From Verrucomicrobiales bacterium (GTDB lineage Bacteria; Verrucomicrobiota; Verrucomicrobiia; Verrucomicrobiales; DEV007), in the NCBI GenBank assembly GCA_022424805.1, contig JAKMGR010000066.1, forward strand, positions 1-7,589: DNA of 7,589 nucleotides, written 5' to 3'. Below, piece by piece: positions 1 through 5,311 of the stretch. The notes beneath the pieces are model-generated. The model was not told the DNA's origin and searched no databases. It was given only the letters and a program-made list of their open reading frames with translations. Both the position numbers and the translations under genes were made by a program. The number at the start of each line of letters is the position of its first letter. The stretch's first letter is position 1.

Positions 1-954
1 CCTCCTGCAATGCCTGCCCCGAACGGAGAGAATATATTCCGAAGAATTGTGCCTCAAAGAGTTGAGTCTGCTTATTACGTAATTAAGAACGGTCAAAAAG
101 CGGAACAAGAAACCGAGAAAAAGAAGACGAAACTGTTTGGATTCGGAAAGAAGGACAAGCCAAACAAAACGGCTGAAACAAACGTGCTTAAAACAATTCC
201 CACTCAACCAGCACCAGTTTATCCCGATCAGAATAGCCTAGCTCCAACGACCAATCATACTCCCACCGCACCTGTCGTAGTCGAAGAGGCAATCACTGAC
301 ACCAACGAAACTCGCGCTGAAACTGCAGACATCCCGAGCGAAGCGCTCGCCAATATCACGGAAGAACCCAAAAAGAAAAAGTCGAAGATGTTCGGCTTCT
401 TCAGTCGCAAGGACGTTAAAATTCACGACCCCACCCCGACTTTCCAAACGCCAGTCGTTGCTGACACACCAGCTGCCGATGCAACTCCCGTCGTCACAGC
501 TCCGGAAGTGGTAGATAGTCCTGTGCCAGCGCCCGCTCTAACACCCCCTGCACCGCAACCGGTCGCAACGGAGTCCACTCCCGGAGCGGCTGCGCCTCTC
601 CCCAATTTCGCAGGTGTCAATACTCCAAAGAAAAAAAAGAGCGGATTCGCGATTCCCAATCCGATGAAGAATCTCAAGATACCAACGATCAAGGTACCGG
701 CCAACCCGATCAAAGCGATCCGCCCCCTCAGGAAAGAGAAGACGATTGACCTGACCGGAGCGGAGACCATCATCGCTAATGGCGAAATCATCGAAGGTCA
801 GGGCGATATCGTGGAAACCAATCGGGTTTCGACGCAGAGTGGTCCTCGCCAGGCTCCTGAGGTCATCAACGGTGTAACGACCTATTCTTCTTGGGATGAC
901 GTCGGTGGTCGATCCGTTTCCGCCGCGGACAAGATTCTGAGTCAGATCCGCTAG
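1..954 (+). CDS. Pro/Ala/Lys-rich low-complexity protein, 5' end probably outside the window
   Basis: I do not recognise this gene. The frame is open from base 1, and the first ATG (base 10) follows CCTCCTGCA, which is not a ribosome binding site, so the true start is probably upstream; counted from base 10 it has 314 residues. Three related Lys-rich motifs are visible: KKKTKLFGFGKK near residue 37, KKKKSKMFGFFSRK near 121, and KKKKSGF near 207. They are separated by disordered-looking Pro/Ala/Thr/Val-rich spacers (about 54-117 and 135-206). A basic stretch follows (about 212-245, with repeated Ile-Pro and Asn-Pro), then a more ordinary C-terminus ending SAADKILSQIR. No signal peptide, membrane segment or enzyme motif is visible in this part. 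The Lys/Phe-Gly-Phe motifs might bind nucleic acid, membrane or a protein partner (inference). Codon use throughout looks like a real gene; the first 250 bases are more A-rich than the rest. The reading frame is secure, the function is not. Confidence 0.75.
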   Translation, partial: PPAMPAPNGENIFRRIVPQRVESAYYVIKNGQKAEQETEKKKTKLFGFGKKDKPNKTAETNVLKTIPTQPAPVYPDQNSLAPTTNHTPTAPVVVEEAITDTNETRAETADIPSEALANITEEPKKKKSKMFGFFSRKDVKIHDPTPTFQTPVVADTPAADATPVVTAPEVVDSPVPAPALTPPAPQPVATESTPGAAAPLPNFAGVNTPKKKKSGFAIPNPMKNLKIPTIKVPANPIKAIRPLRKEKTIDLTGAETIIANGEIIEGQGDIVETNRVSTQSGPRQAPEVINGVTTYSSWDDVGGRSVSAADKILSQIR

Positions 955-970
955 GGTTTCTACGCATAAA

Positions 971-1052
971 TGTAGAACGGACTTCCCAGTCCGCCCCCCT
1001 TCGATCGACCTGCACATGCTTCGCCAAGCTTACTGGGGAGTCCGCTCTACGA
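971..1052. repeat. Inverted pair of REP-like palindromes (BIME-like)
   Basis: The left arm, TGTAGAACGGACTTCCCAGT (971-990), and the reverse complement of the right arm (1032-1051), CGTAGAGCGGACTCCCCAGT, agree at 17 of 20 positions. The left arm also contains its own perfect 6-bp hairpin, CGGACT-TCCC-AGTCCG (978-993); in the right arm this inner stem is degenerate. The 41-base spacer includes the palindrome TCGATCGA (1001-1008) and a small GCTT-CGCC-AAGC hairpin (1018-1029). A further 6-bp inverted repeat, TTCTAC...GTAGAA (958-977), overlaps the left arm just after the stop codon of the preceding gene. Two inverted copies of an imperfect palindrome between genes is the architecture of REP/BIME elements. 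The transcribed structure could also stabilise or end the upstream mRNA, but there is no T-tract for a classical intrinsic terminator. Confidence 0.65.
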
Positions 1053-1141
1053 TTTCGGGCAATCCTGCCAGGTCCAACACTCAACAGGGTCAGGTGCTAG
1101 AGCAAAAGGGTTTGATGCAGGAAAATCCCACTTCACGGTTT

Positions 1142-1171
1142 TGCTGGTAATTCCCGCATATTGCGGCAGCA
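1142..1171 (+). promoter_or_regulatory. Nested dyad in the leader of the glycosyltransferase operon
   Basis: A perfect dyad CCGCA-TAT-TGCGG lies at 1154-1166, 17 bases before the ATG at 1184. Outside it TGCTG (1142-1146) and CAGCA (1167-1171) are also complementary, giving a 10-bp stem with a 7-base bulge on the left side. It could be an operator or an RNA hairpin near the start codon. I could not assign a convincing -35/-10 pair; TTCACG (1134-1139) with CATATT (about 19 bases later, inside the dyad) is only a weak candidate. Confidence 0.35.
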
Positions 1172-1183
1172 TAGTCGCCCTCT

Positions 1184-2746
1184 ATGGCCGACCTCAATCA
1201 GCGTGATCCCTTTTCCCGACGAGTTACTTATCTCGTCGGCGGCCTATTGATCCTTCGAATAATTTATGCGGCGATCTTCCCGGTGAATCCTGCCGGTGAC
1301 GAGGCCTACTACTGGGACTGGGGCCGCCAGATCGACTACGGCTACTACTCCAAGCCACCAATGATCGCCTGGATCTACGCCTTTGTCGATTGGGTGGGCG
1401 GAGGCAGTCTTTTTGCGATCCGAGTAGCAGCATTGCTTTTTGGAACGCTCGCCCTGCTCCTGCTTCACCGGCTCACCCGCTCGCTCTTTGATTCCGAAAC
1501 CGCCTGGATCGCCGCTCTCATCGCCGCAGTCGCTCCCGCCAATTCCGTGCTGAGCTTTTTCCTTACGATTGATGCTCCGCTCATTGTCTTCTGGTCGACA
1601 GCTCTTTGGATGTTCTGGCGCGTTCTCTCGGGCGAAGGAAAAACCGGAAGCTGGATTCTTCTCTTTCTCGCTCTCGGCTTTGGCCATCTCACCAAACAGA
1701 TGATGATGGTCTTCCCGGTGCTGGCGATAGGCTACCTGCTGCTTCATAGCAAAACGCGGAGGCATCTTCGTAAGCCAGTTCTCTGGATCACCTTGCTGGG
1801 ATCGTATCTTTCGTTGATTCCGCCTCTCATTTGGAACGCGCAAAATGAGTGGATTACCTTCACTCACACAAAGCATCATTTCGTCGATGCCTCGGATGGC
1901 GGAAATGTAATTCTCGAACGCATTGAAGATTTCTTTTCCTTTCTCGGCACGCAACTCGGTGTGCTCGGACCCGGCACCGCGGTGGTGCTATTTCCCATCT
2001 GTCTGGTTCTTCTCCCCAAAATTCGCAAGTTATCTGCACCAGTTCGCTTTCTCCTCGTCTTCGGTGCCTTGCCACTAGCAGGAATGCTTTTGATGGCACT
2101 GCGACAGGGACTGCAACCAAACTGGCCTGCCGTGTTTTACGTTTCCTGCTTTGCCCTAACGGCTGCCTGGTACGCAGGACATGTGAGACCCAAATTTCCG
2201 CCGCAGGCGATGAGAAAGCATCTCCCGGTCTCGGTCGCAATCAGCATTGCACTCGTGGCATTTTTTTACTTCGGCCCCATTCTCTTTCAAGCGATTGGAA
2301 AAGATGGTCACAAGGCAGATCCGAGCCGTCGCGTCCTTGGGCATGACCTCGTTGCAGAAGAGTTTGAAAAAATCCGACGGACTCAATCCCATGCCGGGGA
2401 ACTATTCCTCGTGACACTGGGCCACCGCGACATTGCCAGCCATCTCGCTTTCGGCCTCCCCGATCACCCTCGACTCTATCGTTGGGAATCCTCTGGAACG
2501 ATCGTTTCGCAGTATGAAATATGGAACAATCCCGAGGAAGATGGCTTCGTCGGCAAAGATGCGCTTGTGCTTGCGCCCCATATGGAAAAGCTTCCTAGCC
2601 GCTTTGCGCGCGGATTTACCAAGGTCGAAAAACTCGATGAGTTCACCGTCCGTTTCAGCTATAATCGTGAGCGGACCTTTTCCGTTTTCCGCGCCAGCGG
2701 CCTGAAGGCCTGGCCCAAGGATCCTCCCCGAAAGAAGAATCAGTAG
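1184..2746 (+). CDS. GT39 / ArnT-like membrane glycosyltransferase
   Basis: This is a 520-residue polytopic membrane protein of the GT-C fold, in the GT39 (PMT_2, ArnT-like) group. Such enzymes transfer a sugar from a polyprenyl-phosphate carrier to an acceptor (lipid A, protein or another glycan) on the outer face of the inner membrane. After the first membrane segment (about 16-33) comes the family signature GDEAYYWDW (38-46), with acidic residues D39-E40 at the expected catalytic or metal site, then DYGYYSKPPMIAW (51-63). Further family-like stretches are TIDAPLIVFW (128-137), GHLTKQ (167-172) and QPNWPAVFY (311-319). Roughly ten to eleven hydrophobic segments run to about residue 369, and a soluble, probably periplasmic domain fills 375-520. 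The start is well fixed: an in-frame TAG at 1172-1174 leaves no earlier start. No clear Shine-Dalgarno is seen. The GT2 gene follows after 3 bases. The acceptor and the sugar cannot be read from the sequence. Confidence 0.9.
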   Translation: MADLNQRDPFSRRVTYLVGGLLILRIIYAAIFPVNPAGDEAYYWDWGRQIDYGYYSKPPMIAWIYAFVDWVGGGSLFAIRVAALLFGTLALLLLHRLTRSLFDSETAWIAALIAAVAPANSVLSFFLTIDAPLIVFWSTALWMFWRVLSGEGKTGSWILLFLALGFGHLTKQMMMVFPVLAIGYLLLHSKTRRHLRKPVLWITLLGSYLSLIPPLIWNAQNEWITFTHTKHHFVDASDGGNVILERIEDFFSFLGTQLGVLGPGTAVVLFPICLVLLPKIRKLSAPVRFLLVFGALPLAGMLLMALRQGLQPNWPAVFYVSCFALTAAWYAGHVRPKFPPQAMRKHLPVSVAISIALVAFFYFGPILFQAIGKDGHKADPSRRVLGHDLVAEEFEKIRRTQSHAGELFLVTLGHRDIASHLAFGLPDHPRLYRWESSGTIVSQYEIWNNPEEDGFVGKDALVLAPHMEKLPSRFARGFTKVEKLDEFTVRFSYNRERTFSVFRASGLKAWPKDPPRKKNQ

Positions 2747-2749
2747 TGT

Positions 2750-3511
2750 ATGAGCAATCGAGTTTACACCTCCCCTTTCCAGAGAACTCCCGGCCTTCGC
2801 ACGGAAGAGCCGAAAGACGAATCGGTCAGCGTTGTAGTTCCTTTCTACAATGAATCCGAGTGCGTCGAGTTCGTCCTCAAGGAAATCGTCGAGTGCCAGC
2901 CTGATACAGAAGTTGTCGCGGTGGACGATGGCAGCACAGACGACACCTGGGAAAAGATTCAGACGATCGAAGGTGTCACCCCTTTGCGACTCACCGAAAA
3001 CCGGGGCCAAAGCGGAGCTCTTTTCGCCGGATTGAACTATGCCTCGGGAGACATCCTCGTGATGCTCGACGGTGATGGCCAGAACGATCCCGCTGACATC
3101 GGCAAACTTGTTGATCTACTGAAGCAGGGTGAGTGCGACATCGCAGTTGGACGGCGCGCAAAGCGTCAGGATACCTGGAGCAGAAAGGCCGCCTCACGAA
3201 TCGCGAACAACGTGCGTCGCATGTTCATTCACGACGGAATCAGCGACACGGGCTGTTCTTTGAAAGCGATACATCGCGATCACGTCGACCTGCTTGTTCC
3301 CTTCAACGGGCTTCACCGCTTTCTCCCCGCAATCTTCACCCATGCAGGGCTGAAGATTTCGGAAATCGATGTGAACCATCGCGAACGAAAAGCCGGCGAG
3401 TCGAAATACACAAATCTCGACCGCGCCATCCGTGGCATATATGATCTGGTGGGTGTATGCTGGTTGCTGAAACGGAAAGTGATCCTTCCTCCGCTCGCCG
3501 AAAAAGACTGA
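2750..3511 (+). CDS. GT2 polyprenyl-phosphate glycosyltransferase (DPM1/ArnC-like)
   Basis: This is a 253-residue GT-A fold family 2 glycosyltransferase. The conserved domain begins at about residue 25 with [20 protein letters not shown] (58-66) binds the nucleotide, and DGDGQNDP (107-114) carries the metal-binding D107-x-D109. RGQSGAL and the late KAGESKY motif (214-220) are typical of the dolichyl/undecaprenyl-phosphate sugar synthase branch. The family uses a nucleotide sugar to make a polyprenyl-phosphate-linked monosaccharide on the cytoplasmic side. Unlike ArnC-type enzymes (about 320 residues) there is no C-terminal pair of membrane helices: the protein ends soon after a short hydrophobic stretch (about 229-247), so it resembles the short DPM1 form. 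The ATG lies 3 bases after the TAG of the GT39 gene and in the same frame, so the two are surely cotranscribed. The natural reading is that it makes the donor used by that GT39 enzyme. Sugar identity is unknown. Confidence 0.9.
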   Translation: MSNRVYTSPFQRTPGLRTEEPKDESVSVVVPFYNESECVEFVLKEIVECQPDTEVVAVDDGSTDDTWEKIQTIEGVTPLRLTENRGQSGALFAGLNYASGDILVMLDGDGQNDPADIGKLVDLLKQGECDIAVGRRAKRQDTWSRKAASRIANNVRRMFIHDGISDTGCSLKAIHRDHVDLLVPFNGLHRFLPAIFTHAGLKISEIDVNHRERKAGESKYTNLDRAIRGIYDLVGVCWLLKRKVILPPLAEKD

Positions 3512-3519
3512 TCGAACCG

Positions 3520-3909
3520 ATGAAATCGAAAATCTTCACTGCTTCTCTATTTCTCGTCGCAGGGATGCTGACGTCCTGTATGGAAACGACTGATTCGACG
3601 ACTGGAAACGCCCTTACCTCAGTAGGGGCTGCTGCGGAAAAGCCTGCTCCTCCTCGCGAGAAGCTGACGAAACACGACGCGGCACTGAGATTTCTAACGG
3701 CCTACACCCGGCTGGATAAGAATCTGGCTCTGCAGTACGCTGATGCGCAGGCGGTTTACAAGCTCGATTGGAATACGCCGCACCGGGGTAACATCCCCTA
3801 CTACGACGACAAGATGTTGCTGCACTTCAACGGCGGCTGGGCCCGCGTCTATTTCCAGGAAGTCGACGGAAGTTTTCGGGTCTCGGACCTGCAGGCTCAC
3901 CGGCGGTGA
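3520..3909 (+). CDS. Small lipoprotein of unknown function
   Basis: This is a 129-residue predicted lipoprotein. The N-terminus is a classic type II signal peptide: MKSK, a hydrophobic core FTASLFLVAGM, then the lipobox LTSC with the lipidated Cys at residue 20. A Thr/Ser/Ala-rich linker (21-50) leads to a compact domain of about 75 residues (53-129) with an N-terminal helix (AALRFLTAYTRL) and a later part rich in aromatic residues (MLLHFNGGWARVYF near 100). I do not recognise a family; a small NTF2-like or other alpha/beta fold is conceivable but unproven. A longer in-frame start at 3457 would overlap the GT2 gene and place 21 polar residues before the signal peptide, so I chose the ATG at 3520. 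It begins 8 bases after the GT2 stop, so it is the third gene of the operon and may help the glycosyltransferases or sense their product (inference). It is followed 11 bases later by a heptamer array. Confidence 0.8.
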   Translation: MKSKIFTASLFLVAGMLTSCMETTDSTTGNALTSVGAAAEKPAPPREKLTKHDAALRFLTAYTRLDKNLALQYADAQAVYKLDWNTPHRGNIPYYDDKMLLHFNGGWARVYFQEVDGSFRVSDLQAHRR

Positions 3910-3920
3910 TTGGTGGACGG

Positions 3921-3983
3921 AAGTCAGGAGTCAGAAGTCAGGAGTCAGGAGTCAGAAGTCAGGAGTCAGGCTTCAGTGTTCAG
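3921..3983. repeat. Heptamer tandem repeat (RAGTCAG)n
   Basis: Seven exact units of (A/G)AGTCAG run head to tail at 3921-3969, with first bases in the order A,G,A,G,G,A,G. Units 2-4 (3928-3948) and 5-7 (3949-3969) are identical, so there is a higher-order 21-bp duplication. Two decayed units, GCTTCAG and TGTTCAG, follow to 3983. The array starts 11 bases after the lipoprotein stop codon and lies between convergent genes. It looks like a short tandem repeat made by slipped-strand events; its copy number probably varies between strains. No coding role is supported. Confidence 0.9.
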
Positions 3984-4100
3984 AGGGCTGGAGGGCGCGA
4001 CATAAGGTAGCCGGTGCTGAAACGAGCATCGACGAGTTAGCCACCGGAATTCAGTTCAACCAGATAGAGGAGCCCTGAAAGGGCGATAGAATCGCTCGCC
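3984..4100. repeat. Hairpin-rich segment, probable interspersed repeat between convergent genes
   Basis: This non-coding stretch contains consecutive structured units. The first is CCGGTG (4011-4016) pairing with CACCGG (4042-4047) around an inner TGCT/AGCA pair (4015-4018 and 4025-4028). The second is a perfect 5-bp hairpin GCCCT-GAA-AGGGC (4072-4084). The third is a perfect 5-bp hairpin GCGAT-AGA-ATCGC (4083-4095), which overlaps the second by two bases, so the two are mutually exclusive. The wording, such as 'GGTAGCCGGTG', 'TTAGCCACCGG' and 'AGCCCTGAAAGGGCGA', resembles dispersed intergenic repeats I associate with PVC-group genomes (from memory, not searched). Either hairpin could slow transcription from both sides, but neither has a strong T-tract. 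No ORF here has coding character. Confidence 0.5.
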
Positions 4101-4117
4101 TTCGTCTCAAGTTTTCC

Positions 4118-5140
4118 TTACCGGAACATTTCCCGCGCCGAAAACGCTACCCCGAGAGCCGCGGCAGAATCCCCTCCGCGTGCCCACTCGAAGCGTGTCG
4201 TGATCTTTTCGGGATCGATCGGGCTGTGGGAATACATCGGCCAGGCACGCTCTTCGAATCCTTCTTTCACCCAGTTCAGGTAGTCGTCCCGGAAACCTTC
4301 GCTTTCCGCGAGACCACCACCGAGGACAACGAGTCCCGGATCAAAGACGCGGACGAGATCGGCGATTCCGTATCCTAGGATCTGTCCCTGCTGGCGAAAG
4401 ATGGCAATCGCCAGTTCGTCACCGTCCTGAGCAAAGTCACGCAGGCGGAAAGCTTTTTCTTCCAAGGAACTGCCATCGTTGAGAGGATGATCGGCATTTT
4501 CCGGCTTTTCCAATTCCAGTCCGATGCGACGGCGCAGTGCAACAAGAGAAACCCAAGCCTCAAGGCAGCCATACTTTCCGCAACTGCACTGGGGAAGCTC
4601 TCCGTCACCTTCACGATACGGGGACGAAATATGCCCAACCTCGAGCGCGAGCCCGTTCGATCCTTCATAGGCGCGACCTCCGGGCAAGACAAGCCCTCCG
4701 CCGAGACCGGTCCCGGGAGCGATAAGCAGCAGTCCCCCGATGTGCTTGCGGCGAACCGAGTACTCCCCAAGTGCCGCAGCATTTCCATCGTTGGTCATGT
4801 AAATCGGAGTCCCACCGAGGCGTTCTGAAAGCTCATCACGAACATTCGTTCCAACCCAGTCCTCTGCCAGGTTCGCCAATCCCCAAATGACTCCGTCGCA
4901 GGAAGGGGCTGGAACATCCATTCCAATTCCGCGCACCGCATCGCGACCTACTCCAATCGCTGAAGTGAGCTGATCGAGCGCGCTCTCCAACTGACCAAAT
5001 GTTGCCTTGTAGCCATCTTTTACCTGGCTTCTTACCTCCACCATTTCGCCAGCCACCTCGCCCATTTCATCGACGAGAACGGTTTTCACTGTGGTTCCGC
5101 CAATGTCGAGTCCCGCAAAGTATTTTTCGTTTTCAGCCAT
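4118..5140 (-). CDS. ROK-family sugar kinase (glucokinase-like)
   Basis: This is a 340-residue ROK protein of the ATP-dependent hexose kinase type; there is no N-terminal helix-turn-helix, so it is a kinase and not a ROK repressor. Visible motifs, in order, are the phosphate-binding LDIGGTTVK (11-19); NDGN (117-120) with the catalytic Asp D118; APGTGLGGG (141-149); EVGH (167-170) for sugar recognition; the zinc site made by H170 with C185, C187 and C192 in CSCGKYGCLE; and the adenosine-side VFDPGLVVLGGGL (266-277). All key residues are present, so the enzyme should be active, phosphorylating glucose or a related hexose in the cytoplasm. The reading frame extends upstream to an ATG at 5242, but the added 34 residues (including FITNHQNADC) are unlike ROK N-termini; the ATG at 5140 gives a normal start just before the first motif. 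It converges on the lipoprotein gene and diverges from the oxidoreductase gene. The exact sugar is not certain. Confidence 0.92.
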   Translation of the reverse strand: MAENEKYFAGLDIGGTTVKTVLVDEMGEVAGEMVEVRSQVKDGYKATFGQLESALDQLTSAIGVGRDAVRGIGMDVPAPSCDGVIWGLANLAEDWVGTNVRDELSERLGGTPIYMTNDGNAAALGEYSVRRKHIGGLLLIAPGTGLGGGLVLPGGRAYEGSNGLALEVGHISSPYREGDGELPQCSCGKYGCLEAWVSLVALRRRIGLELEKPENADHPLNDGSSLEEKAFRLRDFAQDGDELAIAIFRQQGQILGYGIADLVRVFDPGLVVLGGGLAESEGFRDDYLNWVKEGFEERAWPMYSHSPIDPEKITTRFEWARGGDSAAALGVAFSAREMFR

Positions 5141-5311
5141 ATTTAGTTGATCCGTAAATTCGGCAGAGAATGGCACCCGACAGGTGTCTTTGCAATCTGC
5201 ATTCTGGTGGTTTGTGATGAACCTGTTTGTCACTTTGGACACGCAGGATCACCGCAACCGCGCAAAATTTCCCCAGTGGAAAATTCCCCATCCTCGCGCA
5301 AAGTTGGGCGC
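5141..5311. promoter_or_regulatory. Divergent intergenic region with short repeats
   Basis: These 171 bases must hold the promoters of the ROK kinase (leftwards) and the oxidoreductase (rightwards) if both are transcribed from here. Close to the oxidoreductase start are a direct repeat CGCGCAAAATT (5259-5269) / CGCGCAAAGTT (5295-5305), a second direct repeat AAAATTTCCCCA (5264-5275) / AAAATTCCCCA (5280-5290), and a dyad TTTCC-CCAGT-GGAAA (5268-5282). These are plausible regulator-binding sites. An imperfect dyad GGCACC-CGACA-GGTGTC (5171-5187) lies nearer the kinase. I found no -35/-10 pair good enough to place, and no strong ribosome binding site before either start codon. Confidence 0.35.

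Noticed and set aside
423..791. Minus-strand reading frame of 122 codons inside the first gene
   Set aside because: It is antisense to a Pro/Ala-rich coding frame; the Gly/Ala/Val-rich translation is what such a shadow gives, and no start context or motif supports it.
538..1017. Minus-strand reading frame of 159 codons across the end of the first gene and the palindromes
   Set aside because: Its Arg-rich translation has no domain, and it runs through the repeat pair, so it is a shadow.
955..1183. Insertion sequence or transposon end
   Set aside because: There is no transposase and no target-site duplication; the palindromes fit a REP-like element better.
1244..1954. Minus-strand reading frame of 236 codons inside the GT39 gene
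   Set aside because: It lies wholly antisense to a gene with clear family motifs, and its composition is charged and featureless.
2402..3010. Minus-strand reading frame of 202 codons across the GT39/GT2 junction
   Set aside because: It is antisense to two well-supported genes and crosses their junction; no family motif is seen.
3457..3519. Earlier start for the lipoprotein
   Set aside because: It would overlap the GT2 gene and put a polar 21-residue leader before a normal type II signal peptide.
3921..3983. CRISPR array
   Set aside because: The unit is 7 bases with no spacers; it is a simple tandem repeat.
3743..4078. Plus-strand frame that reads through the heptamer array (repeated SQKSGVR)
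   Set aside because: The first half is a shadow of the lipoprotein, and the second half is only translated tandem repeat and hairpin sequence.
4072..4095. Classical intrinsic terminator between convergent genes
   Set aside because: The hairpins are short and neither side has a proper T-tract, so I describe them only as hairpins.
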